This document shows, one piece after another, positions 25,618 through 34,159 of a stretch of 38,823 nt of DNA (positions within the stretch are counted from its first letter, which is position 1; every line of letters starts with the position of its first letter). A model generated the notes under the pieces. That model saw nothing but the letters and a program-made list of their open reading frames with translations, was not told the DNA's origin and ran no database searches. The position numbers were made by a program, and so were the translations under genes. The stretch comes from Planctomycetota bacterium (GTDB taxonomy: Bacteria; Planctomycetota; UBA1135; UBA2386), in contig JAJFFD010000152.1 in NCBI GenBank assembly GCA_021776805.1, positions 1 to 38,823 on the forward strand, written 5' to 3'.

Positions 25618-26709
25618 GTGCGATATCTCCTGGGCGTTTTCGTGCTCACAACCTTGCTGGGGTGCAAGTCCACTCCTCGAGCAGGTCCACAGCCCGAAAT
25701 CCCGGTAGCACAAAGGCTGGTCGCAGGCGCCCCTGCTTCGGTGAGCTGCCTGCCGATGAAGGTGGGGCTCGAGTATCTTCCTCCACAGAGCGGGCTTGGC
25801 GACAGCGACGGCCTAACGGATGGCTTCAGCGCAAGCGATCGACTGGCCTCCGGTTGGCGGGCAGAGCTCATCTCTCCCCTTTCTACATTCGAGAGCCCGA
25901 AGTCGGCGAGCGTGGAGAGCATCGTTCCCCGGCGTATCGAACAACCGGTCTACGAGAATAGCCGCCTTGTAGGGCAATTCGAAGAGGCCTTCCGGGTGAC
26001 CAAGAGTGATCTCGACTTGATCGAGAATCCTATTGAGCGCATGACGGCGCGCTTCGTACGCGACCTCATCGGCGAGGATCGCCGGCGCGTAGAGCGCGAA
26101 CTAGGGACGCCGATCCTCACCCGCAGGATGCGTCGCCTGGACAACAACATGCTCCATGCCCGCTTCCAAGAGTTGGAAGAAGAGCAGGAAGCGGACTACA
26201 TGCAGAAAGAAGCCAGAGGCCTTCTGCGTCGCCCGCTGCGCAAGGTGCTCAAGAACTTCACTCTCGTCGCTGAAATCGACGATCTCATCAAGGAATTCAA
26301 AGCCGAGAACCTGCCCACCTCTGGTGACTACCACGACGAGAGGTCCGGTAGCTCAGGATGGGGACGGGTTTCCATGCGCGTCAAAGTGCGCAGAATGGAC
26401 GACCCCCTGGAGCTCAGCTACCGAAATTGGGGCTGGAAAGTCGCCTCGAACTTGGAGAGGGCGAAGCTCAAGTACGAAATCGATCTCACGGAGAAGGTCG
26501 AAGCAGAACTTGGTTGGCGATACTCCTATGACGACCACCACCTGGTCTTCAGAGCTGGCTTGATCTACATCATCGATCCTAAGACCCAGATGAGCATCGT
26601 GTTTGGTGATGACCTCAACTACTTGGGTGGGCCAGCCGCATACTCCTACCTGCGGAGTCCAATGGACGGCGAAGACGGCATCGTATTCAATGTCCAGCAT
26701 CGCTTCTGA
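25618..26709 (+). CDS. Putative outer-membrane lipoprotein of unknown function
   Basis: A 363-residue lipoprotein that I do not recognise. It starts at GTG (25618) after a strong AGGAGG eight nucleotides upstream. The lipobox is LLGC with Cys16. The middle contains charged helices (DLIENPIERMTARFVRDL; ARFQELEEEQEADYMQKE). The last 110 residues alternate polar and hydrophobic residues in amphipathic beta strands (MRVKVRRMDDPLELSY, LKYEIDLTEKVEAELGWRYS, HLVFRAGLIYII, MSIVFGDDLNY) and end in Phe, as outer-membrane barrel strands do. A barrel-like or barrel-associated lipoprotein is the inference. Its 3' end overlaps the next gene by 20 bp. Confidence 0.75.
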   Translation: MRYLLGVFVLTTLLGCKSTPRAGPQPEIPVAQRLVAGAPASVSCLPMKVGLEYLPPQSGLGDSDGLTDGFSASDRLASGWRAELISPLSTFESPKSASVESIVPRRIEQPVYENSRLVGQFEEAFRVTKSDLDLIENPIERMTARFVRDLIGEDRRRVERELGTPILTRRMRRLDNNMLHARFQELEEEQEADYMQKEARGLLRRPLRKVLKNFTLVAEIDDLIKEFKAENLPTSGDYHDERSGSSGWGRVSMRVKVRRMDDPLELSYRNWGWKVASNLERAKLKYEIDLTEKVEAELGWRYSYDDHHLVFRAGLIYIIDPKTQMSIVFGDDLNYLGGPAAYSYLRSPMDGEDGIVFNVQHRF

Positions 26710-27682
26710 TCGTAGACTCATAGGCAGTGCTGTCCTGGCCGCTGTTCTCGGCTCAGCATGTAGCCTGCAGGAGTGCAGCCCGCACCCGCGACCAGCACTA
26801 CCGATTCCAGCGAGACTCGCGAGTCAGTACGAGTTGCCCGGAGAAGTTCGCGAAGACTCCCTGGTCTCCATTGGTGGCGAGGCAGGTGTCGAGTTCTTTC
26901 GCGGTCGCCTGAGCGCAGGCGAGGAGCAAGCTGAGTTCCACTTCCTGCGACCATCGAATCCAAGGGGCGAAGCGCGACCCTTCGTACTTTGCCTACCTAT
27001 TCTCGCTGGTGGCAAGGGCTTGATGTGGATCCTCGCCTGCGAATTTGCCGAGCGCGGCTACAACGTTGCCTGGGCCGAGCGGATCTCTCGCGCCATGCGT
27101 CCGGGGCAGCGCGGCCCGGAACTAGAGGACCTCCTGCGCAGGACCGTGCTGCACAACCGCATGATTCTGTCGTGGGCAAGGCAGCAGGAAGAGATCGATG
27201 CGGACCGCAATGCCCTCCTCGGAGTCTCCCTCGGCGGGATCGTCGGCAGCACTGTGCTGGCGCTCGAACCGGAACTACGGGCTGGCGTACTCTGTCTGGC
27301 GGGAGCGGATCTGCCGGAGATCATCATCAAGAGCGGCGAGAGCCGTATCGATCGCTGGCGGCGTTGGCGAGATCGCAGCGATGGCATGAGCAATACCGAG
27401 CTGCTGCGCGAATTGGATGGAAGTCTCGCCTCGGATCCAGCCAGGCTCGGTGCCTTTGTGGATACTCAGAAGATCTTCCTCGTCGCCTCACTCCTCGACG
27501 AAGTGATCCCGATGCACAACCAGGATTTGCTCTGGGAAAGCCTTGGCAGGCCTCAACGCCTCTTGTTGCCGCTCTCTCACTACAGTGCCGCCTTTGCCAT
27601 CTCAGGCATCCTCGATGCCGCCCATGAATTCATGGAGGAAAAGTTTGCACAGCCCGTTGAGAAAGCTCGACCATCCTGGTGA
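26690..27682 (+). CDS. Alpha/beta hydrolase, probable envelope protein
   Basis: A 330-residue alpha/beta-hydrolase. The nucleophile elbow is GVSLGG with Ser180; the likely acid is Asp270 in SLLDEVIP and the base is His297 in PLSHYSAA. A hydrophobic signal segment ends at GSAC (Cys24), a weak lipobox, so it may be a lipoprotein or a cleaved secreted protein. The start at 26690 overlaps the preceding lipoprotein gene by 20 bp in another frame; upstream ATG codons in the same frame would run deep inside that gene. A dienelactone-hydrolase or esterase-type activity is plausible, with unknown substrate. Confidence 0.8.
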   Translation: MSSIASDRRLIGSAVLAAVLGSACSLQECSPHPRPALPIPARLASQYELPGEVREDSLVSIGGEAGVEFFRGRLSAGEEQAEFHFLRPSNPRGEARPFVLCLPILAGGKGLMWILACEFAERGYNVAWAERISRAMRPGQRGPELEDLLRRTVLHNRMILSWARQQEEIDADRNALLGVSLGGIVGSTVLALEPELRAGVLCLAGADLPEIIIKSGESRIDRWRRWRDRSDGMSNTELLRELDGSLASDPARLGAFVDTQKIFLVASLLDEVIPMHNQDLLWESLGRPQRLLLPLSHYSAAFAISGILDAAHEFMEEKFAQPVEKARPSW

Positions 27683-27773
27683 GCGGAATGCGATCCCTCC
27701 CCTTGCTCCGCCACGGATGAAGAGAATACTCTGATCGATTCTCCGACCCTCTCCCCTAGACCTCCCCCCCGCC

Positions 27774-28712
27774 ATGGCAGCCAGAAGTACCGCCCTCCTC
27801 TTGATCCTGGCCTCGGCCCTTCCCGCCCAGGAAACCAAGACGCTCATCCCACCGCAGAAGCCCGCTGAGCCGGCCAAGATGACCGCTGCGGACCGCATTG
27901 CGGTTCTCCGATCACAGCTGGCCACTCTCGAGCAGGAGATCGCCTATCTCGAGGAACTGAAGGCACAGGGTGGCATGCTGTCACAGGTCAAGAAGGCGCT
28001 GACTGATCGTGAGCCCGAGTACCGGGTATTTGGCAAGGGCGTGACGGCGGCGGACATCAACAAGCCACGCAAGGCGACCTTGATGGACGAGAAGGAACGC
28101 CAGGAGACAGATGAGGACGTGGTTCTCCTGGTCAATGGCTCTCCGGTTCTCAGCAGCGAGATCGACCAGATGGTGTTCTACGCCAAGAGCTACCCGCGTC
28201 CGGAGCAGCACGCGCAGATCATGACCTTCGTGATCAGATCGATTCTGAGGAAGAAGTTTGTGGAAGCCACCTTCTCCGCCAACATCCCGAGCGCCAGAGA
28301 GCGCATCGACCAAATCGAGGCACAACTCACTGACGGCGCAGACTTCGGGGAACTGGCTGCCAATCTATCGCAGGCGGAGAGTTCCGGGCGTTCCGGCGAT
28401 ATGGGCTTCATCGGCAGGAAGGGCAGCGATCCCAGCCTCACCATGCAAGCCTTCTCAATGAAGGTCGGAGAGACCTCTCCGGTCATTCAGACCGAGCGCG
28501 GCTTTGAGATCATCAAGGTCACGGAGCTACAAGAAGGCACCGAGCCCAGCCAAGACAAGGTGAGAGTCAGCACAATCGTCGCCTCCTTCGCCGGTGGCGC
28601 AGATGGCATGGAAGAACTGGAAGACGCGCTGCGCCTGGTGGATCAGGGGCGGCTCATGATCTACATGCGGGATCGCGAGTTCCTTCGGTACATGCCGAAG
28701 ATCTATCAGTAA
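27774..28712 (+). CDS. Parvulin-type peptidyl-prolyl isomerase, exported
   Basis: A 312-residue periplasmic folding factor. It has a signal peptide (1-19, ending LPAQ) and a predicted coiled coil (about 40-64, LRSQLATLEQEIAYLEEL). A SurA-like helical N-domain contains VLLVNGSPVLSSEIDQMV (117-134). The rotamase domain (175-252) has the family pattern ARERIDQIEAQL, DFGELAANLSQAESSGRSGDMGFIG, AFSMKVGETSPVIQTERGFEIIKV. This matches PpiC/SurA-type isomerases. No Shine-Dalgarno precedes the ATG. The gene is followed after 22 bp by the RdgC-like gene, so they may share a transcript. Confidence 0.88.
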   Translation: MAARSTALLLILASALPAQETKTLIPPQKPAEPAKMTAADRIAVLRSQLATLEQEIAYLEELKAQGGMLSQVKKALTDREPEYRVFGKGVTAADINKPRKATLMDEKERQETDEDVVLLVNGSPVLSSEIDQMVFYAKSYPRPEQHAQIMTFVIRSILRKKFVEATFSANIPSARERIDQIEAQLTDGADFGELAANLSQAESSGRSGDMGFIGRKGSDPSLTMQAFSMKVGETSPVIQTERGFEIIKVTELQEGTEPSQDKVRVSTIVASFAGGADGMEELEDALRLVDQGRLMIYMRDREFLRYMPKIYQ

Positions 28713-28734
28713 ACAACAGAGAGGGAGGGGACCG

Positions 28735-29412
28735 ATGTTTCGCTGCAGTGGTAGCGTCGCTACGTATTTCTTTGCGGGCAGCATGCCCGACGTCAAGGCC
28801 GAGAGCTTTCTCGATGCTCTGCGAGCCAAACGATTTCGCAGCATCGAGCACTCTGCATCGGAAGAGACCTCTGTCGGCTGGGTAACCGCCGGCGATCCCA
28901 GCGGTGACAGCTTCGAACTAGAGGACATGGACCTCGATCTGGGCTACCACCTGCGCATGCGGGTGGATAAGAAGACTCTGCCGGCAGTTTGGATGGGCAT
29001 CTATCGCAGCGCTGCAGAAAAAAGCGCTGGTCGCAAGCTCTCCTTGCAGGAGAAGCGTGATCTCAAGCAGGACTTGATGAGCAAACTGCTCCCCAAGACC
29101 CTGCCGAGCGTTCGCCTGATCGACGCGCTCTACACTCCAAGTCGCAAGCAGATCCTGCTCTTCGCCAGCGCAAGCGGTGTCCAAGAACAGTTCTGTAAAC
29201 TGTTCTTCACTACCTTCGGTAGCAACTTGATCGCCGGCGACCCATACAACCTGGCCGCTCGACTCGGTCTCGGCCGCGAACAGAGCGCATACCTGGAGCA
29301 AGTTTCGCCGGTAACCTGGCCACAGGCGAAGCGAGGCTCGCGTCAGGTGGACATCGCCGACTCACCCCAGTCAATGAGCCAGGAGACTGCCACCGAGGCA
29401 GCGGAAGCATGA
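28735..29412 (+). CDS. RdgC-like protein, N-terminal part (split gene)
   Basis: A 225-residue protein resembling the N-terminal and central part of RdgC, the ring-shaped DNA-binding protein that restrains RecA. The best match is the run MRVDKKTLPAVWMGIYRSAAE, SLQEKRDLKQDLMSKLLPKTLP, VRLIDALYTPSRKQILLFAS and EQFCKLFFTTFG, in the same order as RdgC EKILP...[21 protein letters not shown]...[28 protein letters not shown] lies 5 nt before the ATG. The stop (TGA) overlaps the start of the next gene (ATGA). The last 30 residues are Gln/Ala/Glu-rich and look like a linker. Typical RdgC-like proteins are one chain, so a two-gene form is unusual. Confidence 0.7.
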   Translation: MFRCSGSVATYFFAGSMPDVKAESFLDALRAKRFRSIEHSASEETSVGWVTAGDPSGDSFELEDMDLDLGYHLRMRVDKKTLPAVWMGIYRSAAEKSAGRKLSLQEKRDLKQDLMSKLLPKTLPSVRLIDALYTPSRKQILLFASASGVQEQFCKLFFTTFGSNLIAGDPYNLAARLGLGREQSAYLEQVSPVTWPQAKRGSRQVDIADSPQSMSQETATEAAEA

Positions 29413-29921
29413 GCGATCACAGCGCAGATTATGGCTTCCTCGGCGAAGAGTTTCTCACCTGGCTCTGGTATCGCATGGAGAGCCGTGGTGGTGAGTTTGA
29501 GTTGCCGGGCGGCCGCATGATTGCAGTCTCCATGGATGACTACCTTTGCTTTGCTCCGCGTGACGATGATGACACGGAGCACAGCCTACGTCGCGGGATT
29601 CCCAGCCGTAGCCCGGAGGCCTCAGCCGCACTGCACAACGGACGACGCCTGCGCAAGGCCAAGCTGATCGTCGCCGAGTCCTCCATCGAATGGTCACTGA
29701 TCGTCGATGGCAGCAGCATGACTCTCGGCAGCATCAAACTGCCCTCCGATAGTGAGGATCTAGAGAACCCCGAAGAACGCTCCCGTGAGCGCGCGGGCAA
29801 TTTTCTCCTGATTCAGGAGATCATCGGTCAGCTCTACAAGATCTACCTGGAGAAGCGCCTGCGCCCGGAGTATCTGGGCAAGGAAGTGGAAGGACAGGCG
29901 CAATGGATGTCGACTCACTGA
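29409..29921 (+). CDS. RdgC-like protein, C-terminal part (split gene)
   Basis: A 170-residue protein translated from the ATG overlapping the previous stop. It begins with GEEFLTWLWYRMESRGGEF, then KLIVAESSIEWSLIVDGSSM and a C-terminal helix-rich end (LLIQEIIGQLYKIYLEKRL). From memory of RdgC-like proteins in deltaproteobacterial and planctomycete genomes, such a block follows the EQ...FTTFG segment in one chain. I infer that this is the C-terminal half, coexpressed through the ATGA junction; the assignment needs a profile search. The gene ends in a strong hairpin (29904-29934). Confidence 0.6.
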   Translation: MSDHSADYGFLGEEFLTWLWYRMESRGGEFELPGGRMIAVSMDDYLCFAPRDDDDTEHSLRRGIPSRSPEASAALHNGRRLRKAKLIVAESSIEWSLIVDGSSMTLGSIKLPSDSEDLENPEERSRERAGNFLLIQEIIGQLYKIYLEKRLRPEYLGKEVEGQAQWMSTH

Positions 29922-29934
29922 GAGTCGATATCCA
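29904..29934. terminator. Strong bidirectional hairpin between convergent genes
   Basis: TGGATGTCGACTC (29904-29916) pairs with GAGTCGATATCCA (29922-29934): 13 pairs including one G-T wobble, loop ACTGA. The TGA stop of the upstream gene (29919-29921) lies in the loop. On the plus strand a pyrimidine-rich stretch (TCCTTTCT) follows after about 7 nt. The minus-strand gene stops at 29937, so the stem lies 3' of both genes. Confidence 0.65.
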
Positions 29935-29936
29935 GC

Positions 29937-30590
29937 TCAGTCCTTTCTGACCCGCCAGGCATGATCGGGATGATCTGGGCCAAATGGTAGGCGCTGAGCT
30001 GAAGCCTTCTGCAGGAGACCTGCCAGCTCGAGACTGGACATCCGTTGCACTGCATAGGCCTGAGCCCTGGGGCCCGGACCATGCGCGACATCCTCATCGT
30101 AGAGGATCCGAGGTTGGCCAATCTGCCGCTGCGGTTGGACCTGGCCCCCATCGTCGTAGCGCCAAATCTCTTCTCCGCTCTCACAGTCCAGCAAGGTCCA
30201 GAAGATCCGGTAGCGGTAGCGCCCGCTGCCAGCATCCCCCTGCCAGTCAGCGAGCTCGGTAAGCATCACCGCATCGACGTCGTGATCCTTTTGCAGCTCC
30301 TGCAGGGGCAAGTCCAACACCTCCGAGCGACCAGCAATCCAACCGCGGGCCGCGAGGAGCGTGCGGGCGACATTCGGACGAATGCTCTGGTAGCCACGCT
30401 TCTCGATTTCACTGCCAGCATGGTCATCGAGCTCGCGAGCAAACTGACGCCCCATTTCGGCCTGGCCAACCGGCAGAATCAGAATCTGGCGCGGTAACTC
30501 GCCACGGATCGGAATCACTTCTGGTGCGGACCAGGAAATACATGCCGTGAGCAGCCAAGCTCCAATGCCGCCCAGAAGCAGGCGGCTCAT
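29937..30590 (-). CDS. Putative lipoprotein, possibly GNA1162/DUF799-like
   Basis: A 217-residue lipoprotein with lipobox LLTAC (Cys17). The body contains PRQILILPVGQAEMGRQFAREL, EKRGYQSIRPNVARTLLAARG, DVDAVMLTELADWQ and YRYRIFWTLLDCESGEEIWR, a pattern like the alpha/beta-fold lipoproteins of the GNA1162 (DUF799) or LpoB-related kind that bind periplasmic partners. That resemblance is my impression, not tested. It is the last gene of the biotin-carboxylase operon: its ATG overlaps the TGA of the biotin carrier gene (ATGA), an odd coupling of an envelope protein to cytoplasmic metabolism. It converges on the RdgC-like gene pair. Confidence 0.65.
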   Translation of the reverse strand: MSRLLLGGIGAWLLTACISWSAPEVIPIRGELPRQILILPVGQAEMGRQFARELDDHAGSEIEKRGYQSIRPNVARTLLAARGWIAGRSEVLDLPLQELQKDHDVDAVMLTELADWQGDAGSGRYRYRIFWTLLDCESGEEIWRYDDGGQVQPQRQIGQPRILYDEDVAHGPGPRAQAYAVQRMSSLELAGLLQKASAQRLPFGPDHPDHAWRVRKD

Positions 30591-31096
30591 TCCTGGCCCT
30601 CGATCTTCATCATGGTGGCTCCGGCAGCAACTGCCTCGCCTGGCTTGACGCAGACCTCGGTGATCGTGCCTGGTCCCTCGGCCTGAATCGGGTTTTGCAT
30701 CTTCATGGCTTCAATGACCAGAAGAGTCTGCCCCGCCGAGACCGTATCGCCCGCAGCCACTTCGAGACTGACCACAATCCCGGGCATGGAAGCTTCGACG
30801 ATCATCGGTCCGCGTGGACGTGCGGAAGCAACCTGCTGGGCAGCACGCTCGCGTTCATCCTCAACCGTGACCCGAATCCGGCGACCGGAAACCATGACCA
30901 CGGTCTCGTCACCGTCGCGTTCGCAAACACAGTCATGGCTGACGCCGTCGACAAGCATGGAGAAGGCGATTCCGTCGCCGGTCATCGATAGGTCAACCGT
31001 GAGAACTTGGCCCTCACATTGCGCCTCAATCACTCCGCCCCGACGCAAGAAGCGATACTCGCGCTCGCGACCGGCAATTCGAGTGTAGTACTTCAT
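30587..31096 (-). CDS. Biotin carboxyl carrier protein of an acyl-CoA carboxylase (split alpha chain)
   Basis: A 169-residue protein with an N-terminal BT-like segment (YYTRIAGREREYRFLRRGG) and a C-terminal biotinyl domain with the target Lys132 in EAMKMQNP (129-136). The last residues are complete. I start at 31096, where the ATG overlaps the TGA of the biotin carboxylase gene. The open frame runs upstream past 31140 in the same frame, through the G8 tract, so a full-length alpha chain could be restored by a one-base insertion there. Partners are the upstream biotin carboxylase and carboxyltransferase. Confidence 0.9.
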   Translation of the reverse strand: MKYYTRIAGREREYRFLRRGGVIEAQCEGQVLTVDLSMTGDGIAFSMLVDGVSHDCVCERDGDETVVMVSGRRIRVTVEDERERAAQQVASARPRGPMIVEASMPGIVVSLEVAAGDTVSAGQTLLVIEAMKMQNPIQAEGPGTITEVCVKPGEAVAAGATMMKIEGQE

Positions 31097-31110
31097 CGTC
31101 CGCCCCCCCC
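31093..31110 (-). other. G8 tract at the junction of biotin carboxylase and biotin carrier genes
   Basis: On the minus strand eight G (31110-31103) lie 6 nt before the ATGA overlap (31096-31093), inside the last codons of the biotin carboxylase gene. One extra G, or two fewer, would fuse the two reading frames. It could be a sequencing indel, a slippage site or a natural boundary. Confidence 0.5.
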
Positions 31111-32601
31111 AGCACCGAGGCCTTCGATTCGACCAAGGCGCGTCCATGGGGAGATTTCCTCCCGCCCCGGGGAATCATCCCGGCCAACATCCCCGGTCTC
31201 GGTGCGCAGGTAACCGTTGAGGGCTGCTGCCAGGGAAGCGACTTCGACGAGGTCTTCGCCAGGACTACGATCGATGCGCTCGAGAATGCCCGTGTCGTAG
31301 TCACCGCTACAGAACTCCTCGCTCTCGAGGGTGGAAACGGCAATCGGCACTGTGCTTTCTACGCCGACGATGCGCAGCTCCCCAAGGGCACGGAGCATTC
31401 TGGCGATGGCACCCTCTCTATCCGCCGCGTGCACCACGAGTTTGGCAAGCATGCTGTCATAGTAGGGTGAGACTTCCAGCCCGCGATACAGGCAGGAGTC
31501 CATGCGCACCCCGGTACCTCCGGGCAAGATGAGTCTCTGAATCACTCCCAGGGAAGGGAAGAAGGTCTCCGGATCCTCGGCATTGATGCGCACCTCGATG
31601 GCATGCCCCCGAGGCTCGGGTGGTTCGCTGACCGCTTCGCCGGCCGCAACTCGAAACTGCTCCTGGACCAGGTCCACACCGAATCGCATCTCGGTAATCG
31701 GGTGCTCGACCTGAAGCCGGGTGTTCATCTCGAGGAAGTAGAACTTCCCCTGCGAGTAGAGGTACTCGACCGTCCCTGCACCGACGTAGTTTACCGCCTC
31801 CCCGAGTCGCACCGCCGACTTGCAAACCTCAGCACGCAGCTCCGCGTCGAGAGCCGGGCTGGGTGATTCCTCGACGAGCTTCTGGTGGCGACGCTGCACG
31901 GAGCACTCGCGTTCGCCGTAGGCAACGACGCGACCATGCTGATCACCCATGATCTGGACTTCCACATGCCGCGGCTTGCTGACGAACTTTTCTAGATAAA
32001 CAGTATCGTCGCCAAACGCACCCATCGCCTCGGCCTGCGCCAGGCTAAGCCCTTCTGCGAGCTCTGACTCCTGGGTGATGATGCGGATGCCCTTGCCCCC
32101 ACCGCCAGCCGAGGCCTTGAGCATGACCGGATAACCGAGTTCCTTGGCGCTCTTGCTCAGGGCCTGCACGTCGCCAAGTCCCTGCATGACACCCGGTACC
32201 GGATCAACGCGCGCCTCCATCGCTGTCTTGCGGGCGCGGAGCTTGTCGCCCATGAGTTCGATCGCTTCAGGCGAAGGGCCAACGAAGGTGATTCCAGCTT
32301 CGGCGCAGGCACGGGCAAAATTGGCATTCTCGGCCAGGAATCCGTAGCCCGGATGAATCGCCTCACAGCCCTGGTCCTTCGCTGCCTGAATGATCCGGTC
32401 GATACGCAGATAGCTCGCTGCAGGCTCCGGATCGCCTATGGAGACGGCACGATCAGCTCGCCGTGGATGCAGGGCGTTGCGATCCGCGGTTGAGAAGACA
32501 GCCACTGTCTCCATCCCCATTTCGCGCGCGGAACGCAGCACGCGCAGGGCGATCTCACCACGGTTGGCTACAAGAATGCGGCGAAAAGGAGGGCGATCCA
32601 T
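31093..32601 (-). CDS. accC: Biotin carboxylase subunit of acyl-CoA (propionyl-CoA) carboxylase
   Basis: A 502-residue ATP-grasp enzyme carboxylating biotin with bicarbonate. The signatures are RRILVANRGEIALRVLRS at the N-terminus, HPGYGFLAENANFARAC, ASAGGGGKGIR (phosphate loop) and EMNTRLQVEHPITE (active-site region). The C-terminal extension beyond residue ~450 (VASLAAALNGYL ... SPWTRLGRIEGL) matches the linker in full-length propionyl-CoA carboxylase alpha chains, but stops at GAGGGGR directly after a G8 tract. I choose the ATG at 32601; a TTG two codons earlier is possible. The gap to pccB is 7 bp. With the carrier gene it makes a two-gene alpha chain. Confidence 0.92.
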   Translation of the reverse strand: MDRPPFRRILVANRGEIALRVLRSAREMGMETVAVFSTADRNALHPRRADRAVSIGDPEPAASYLRIDRIIQAAKDQGCEAIHPGYGFLAENANFARACAEAGITFVGPSPEAIELMGDKLRARKTAMEARVDPVPGVMQGLGDVQALSKSAKELGYPVMLKASAGGGGKGIRIITQESELAEGLSLAQAEAMGAFGDDTVYLEKFVSKPRHVEVQIMGDQHGRVVAYGERECSVQRRHQKLVEESPSPALDAELRAEVCKSAVRLGEAVNYVGAGTVEYLYSQGKFYFLEMNTRLQVEHPITEMRFGVDLVQEQFRVAAGEAVSEPPEPRGHAIEVRINAEDPETFFPSLGVIQRLILPGGTGVRMDSCLYRGLEVSPYYDSMLAKLVVHAADREGAIARMLRALGELRIVGVESTVPIAVSTLESEEFCSGDYDTGILERIDRSPGEDLVEVASLAAALNGYLRTETGDVGRDDSPGREEISPWTRLGRIEGLGAGGGGR

Positions 32602-32608
32602 CAGCAAA

Positions 32609-34159
32609 TTAAAGCGGGATGTTGCCGTGCTTGCGCGGCGGATTGCGATCCCGCTTGCGGGAACAAAGTTCGAGTGCGCGAATCAACTCCATGCGCGTCG
32701 CGCTCGGCTCGATCACGTCATCGACATAACCGCGCTCTGCGGCCAGGTACGGATTACTGAAGCGCTCCTCGTAGTCCTTTACCAAGCGCGCCAGCTCCTT
32801 CTCCTGGTCCGCCGCTGCCGCCAGCTCCTTGCGGAAGACGATCTTCGCCGCCCCCTCAGCTCCCATGACCGCGATTTCCGCTGTCGGCCAGGCAAGGTTG
32901 ACGTCGCCCCCGATGTGCTTGCTGCTCATCACATCGTAGGCGCCGCCATAGGCTTTGCGAGTAATCACCGTGAGCTTAGGCACAGTGGCCTCGCAGTAGG
33001 CATAGAGCAGCTTGGCGCCATGCGCGATAATGCCACCGTGCTCCTGGTCGATACCGGGAAGGAAACCTGGCACGTCCTCGAAAGTGATCAGGGGAATGTT
33101 GAAGGCATCGCAAAAACGGATGAAGCGCGCACCCTTCAGACTCGCCTTGATGTCGAGCACTCCCGCCAGATGCGCCGGCTGGTTGCCGATGACCCCAACC
33201 GGACGACCGCCAAGACGGGCGAATCCTACGACCATGTTCTTGGCGTATCGGCTATGCACCTCGAGGAATTTGCCGTCATCCATGATCATCCCAACGACCT
33301 CTCGCATGTCGTAGGGCTGGTTGCTTTGCTCGGGGATGATCGAATTCAGAGCTGCCTCGCGACGATCCGCCGGATCGCTCGTCGCCACGTATGGCGGCTC
33401 TTCCATGTTGTTGAGCGGCAGGTATGAAAGCAGCTCGCGCAGGAGAAGTAGGCAGCTCGCATCATCAGGGGTGGTGAACTGCGCCACACCGCTCTTGTCG
33501 CTATGCACCTGAGCTCCTCCGAGCTCTTCGGATGTGCAATCCTCGTGAGTGACCGTCTTCACCACATCGGGGCCGGTGATGTGCATGAAGCTGGTGCCCT
33601 CCACCATGATGATGAAGTCGGTGATCGCCGGCGAATAGACAGCACCACCGGCGCAGGGACCCATCAGCGCACTGATCTGCGGCACAACGCCAGACGCCCT
33701 GGTATTGCGCCAAAAGATGTCGGCATAACCGCCGAGCGAGACCACCCCTTCTTGGATGCGTGCCCCGCCCGAATCGTTGAGACCGATGACCGGCACGCCC
33801 ATCTTCATCGCCAGATCCATGATCTTGCAGATCTTGGCGGCGTTGGTCTCGGAAAGAGATCCACCGAAGACAGTGAAGTCCTGACTGAACAAATAGATTG
33901 GCCGCCCACCGACCTTGGCCGAACCGACGATGACGCCATCCCCGAGGATTAGATTCTGCTCCGCATCCATGCCGAAGTCCCGGCAACGGTGCGCAACGAA
34001 GCGATCGATTTCCACGAAGCTACCAGGATCAACAAGAAGCTCCACACGCTCGCGCGCGCTCAGCTTGCCCTTCTCGTGCTGCTTGGCGATGCGCGCCTCT
34101 CCCCCACCCTCGAGGGCCTTCGCTCGCATCGCCTCCAAACGCTGCATCGGATCACTCAT
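32609..34159 (-). CDS. pccB: Propionyl-CoA carboxylase carboxyltransferase (beta) subunit
   Basis: A 516-residue carboxyltransferase moving CO2 from carboxybiotin to an acyl-CoA. Both crotonase-like halves are visible: [21 protein letters not shown] (127-147) and [22 protein letters not shown] (362-383). In [15 protein letters not shown] the residue known to set acyl specificity is Asp409, as in propionyl-CoA carboxylases; acetyl-specific enzymes have Ile or Cys. The neighbouring methylmalonyl-CoA epimerase supports propionyl-CoA. The ATG overlaps the TGA of the epimerase gene (ATGA). Product: (S)-methylmalonyl-CoA. Confidence 0.95.
   Translation of the reverse strand: MSDPMQRLEAMRAKALEGGGEARIAKQHEKGKLSARERVELLVDPGSFVEIDRFVAHRCRDFGMDAEQNLILGDGVIVGSAKVGGRPIYLFSQDFTVFGGSLSETNAAKICKIMDLAMKMGVPVIGLNDSGGARIQEGVVSLGGYADIFWRNTRASGVVPQISALMGPCAGGAVYSPAITDFIIMVEGTSFMHITGPDVVKTVTHEDCTSEELGGAQVHSDKSGVAQFTTPDDASCLLLLRELLSYLPLNNMEEPPYVATSDPADRREAALNSIIPEQSNQPYDMREVVGMIMDDGKFLEVHSRYAKNMVVGFARLGGRPVGVIGNQPAHLAGVLDIKASLKGARFIRFCDAFNIPLITFEDVPGFLPGIDQEHGGIIAHGAKLLYAYCEATVPKLTVITRKAYGGAYDVMSSKHIGGDVNLAWPTAEIAVMGAEGAAKIVFRKELAAAADQEKELARLVKDYEERFSNPYLAAERGYVDDVIEPSATRMELIRALELCSRKRDRNPPRKHGNIPL

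Noticed and set aside
25342..25713. Possible minus-strand gene in the 285-bp gap
   Set aside because: It overlaps the start of the lipoprotein gene, which has a strong ribosome site, and its Arg-rich translation resembles no family.
27722..27743. GAGAAT ... ATTCTC inverted repeat before the parvulin gene
   Set aside because: AT-rich 6-bp arms and a 10-nt loop, too weak for a terminator or operator claim.
32438..33427. Long plus-strand open frame antisense to the carboxylase genes
   Set aside because: Opposite PccB and AccC motifs; low-complexity Arg/His-rich translation is typical of GC-rich shadows.
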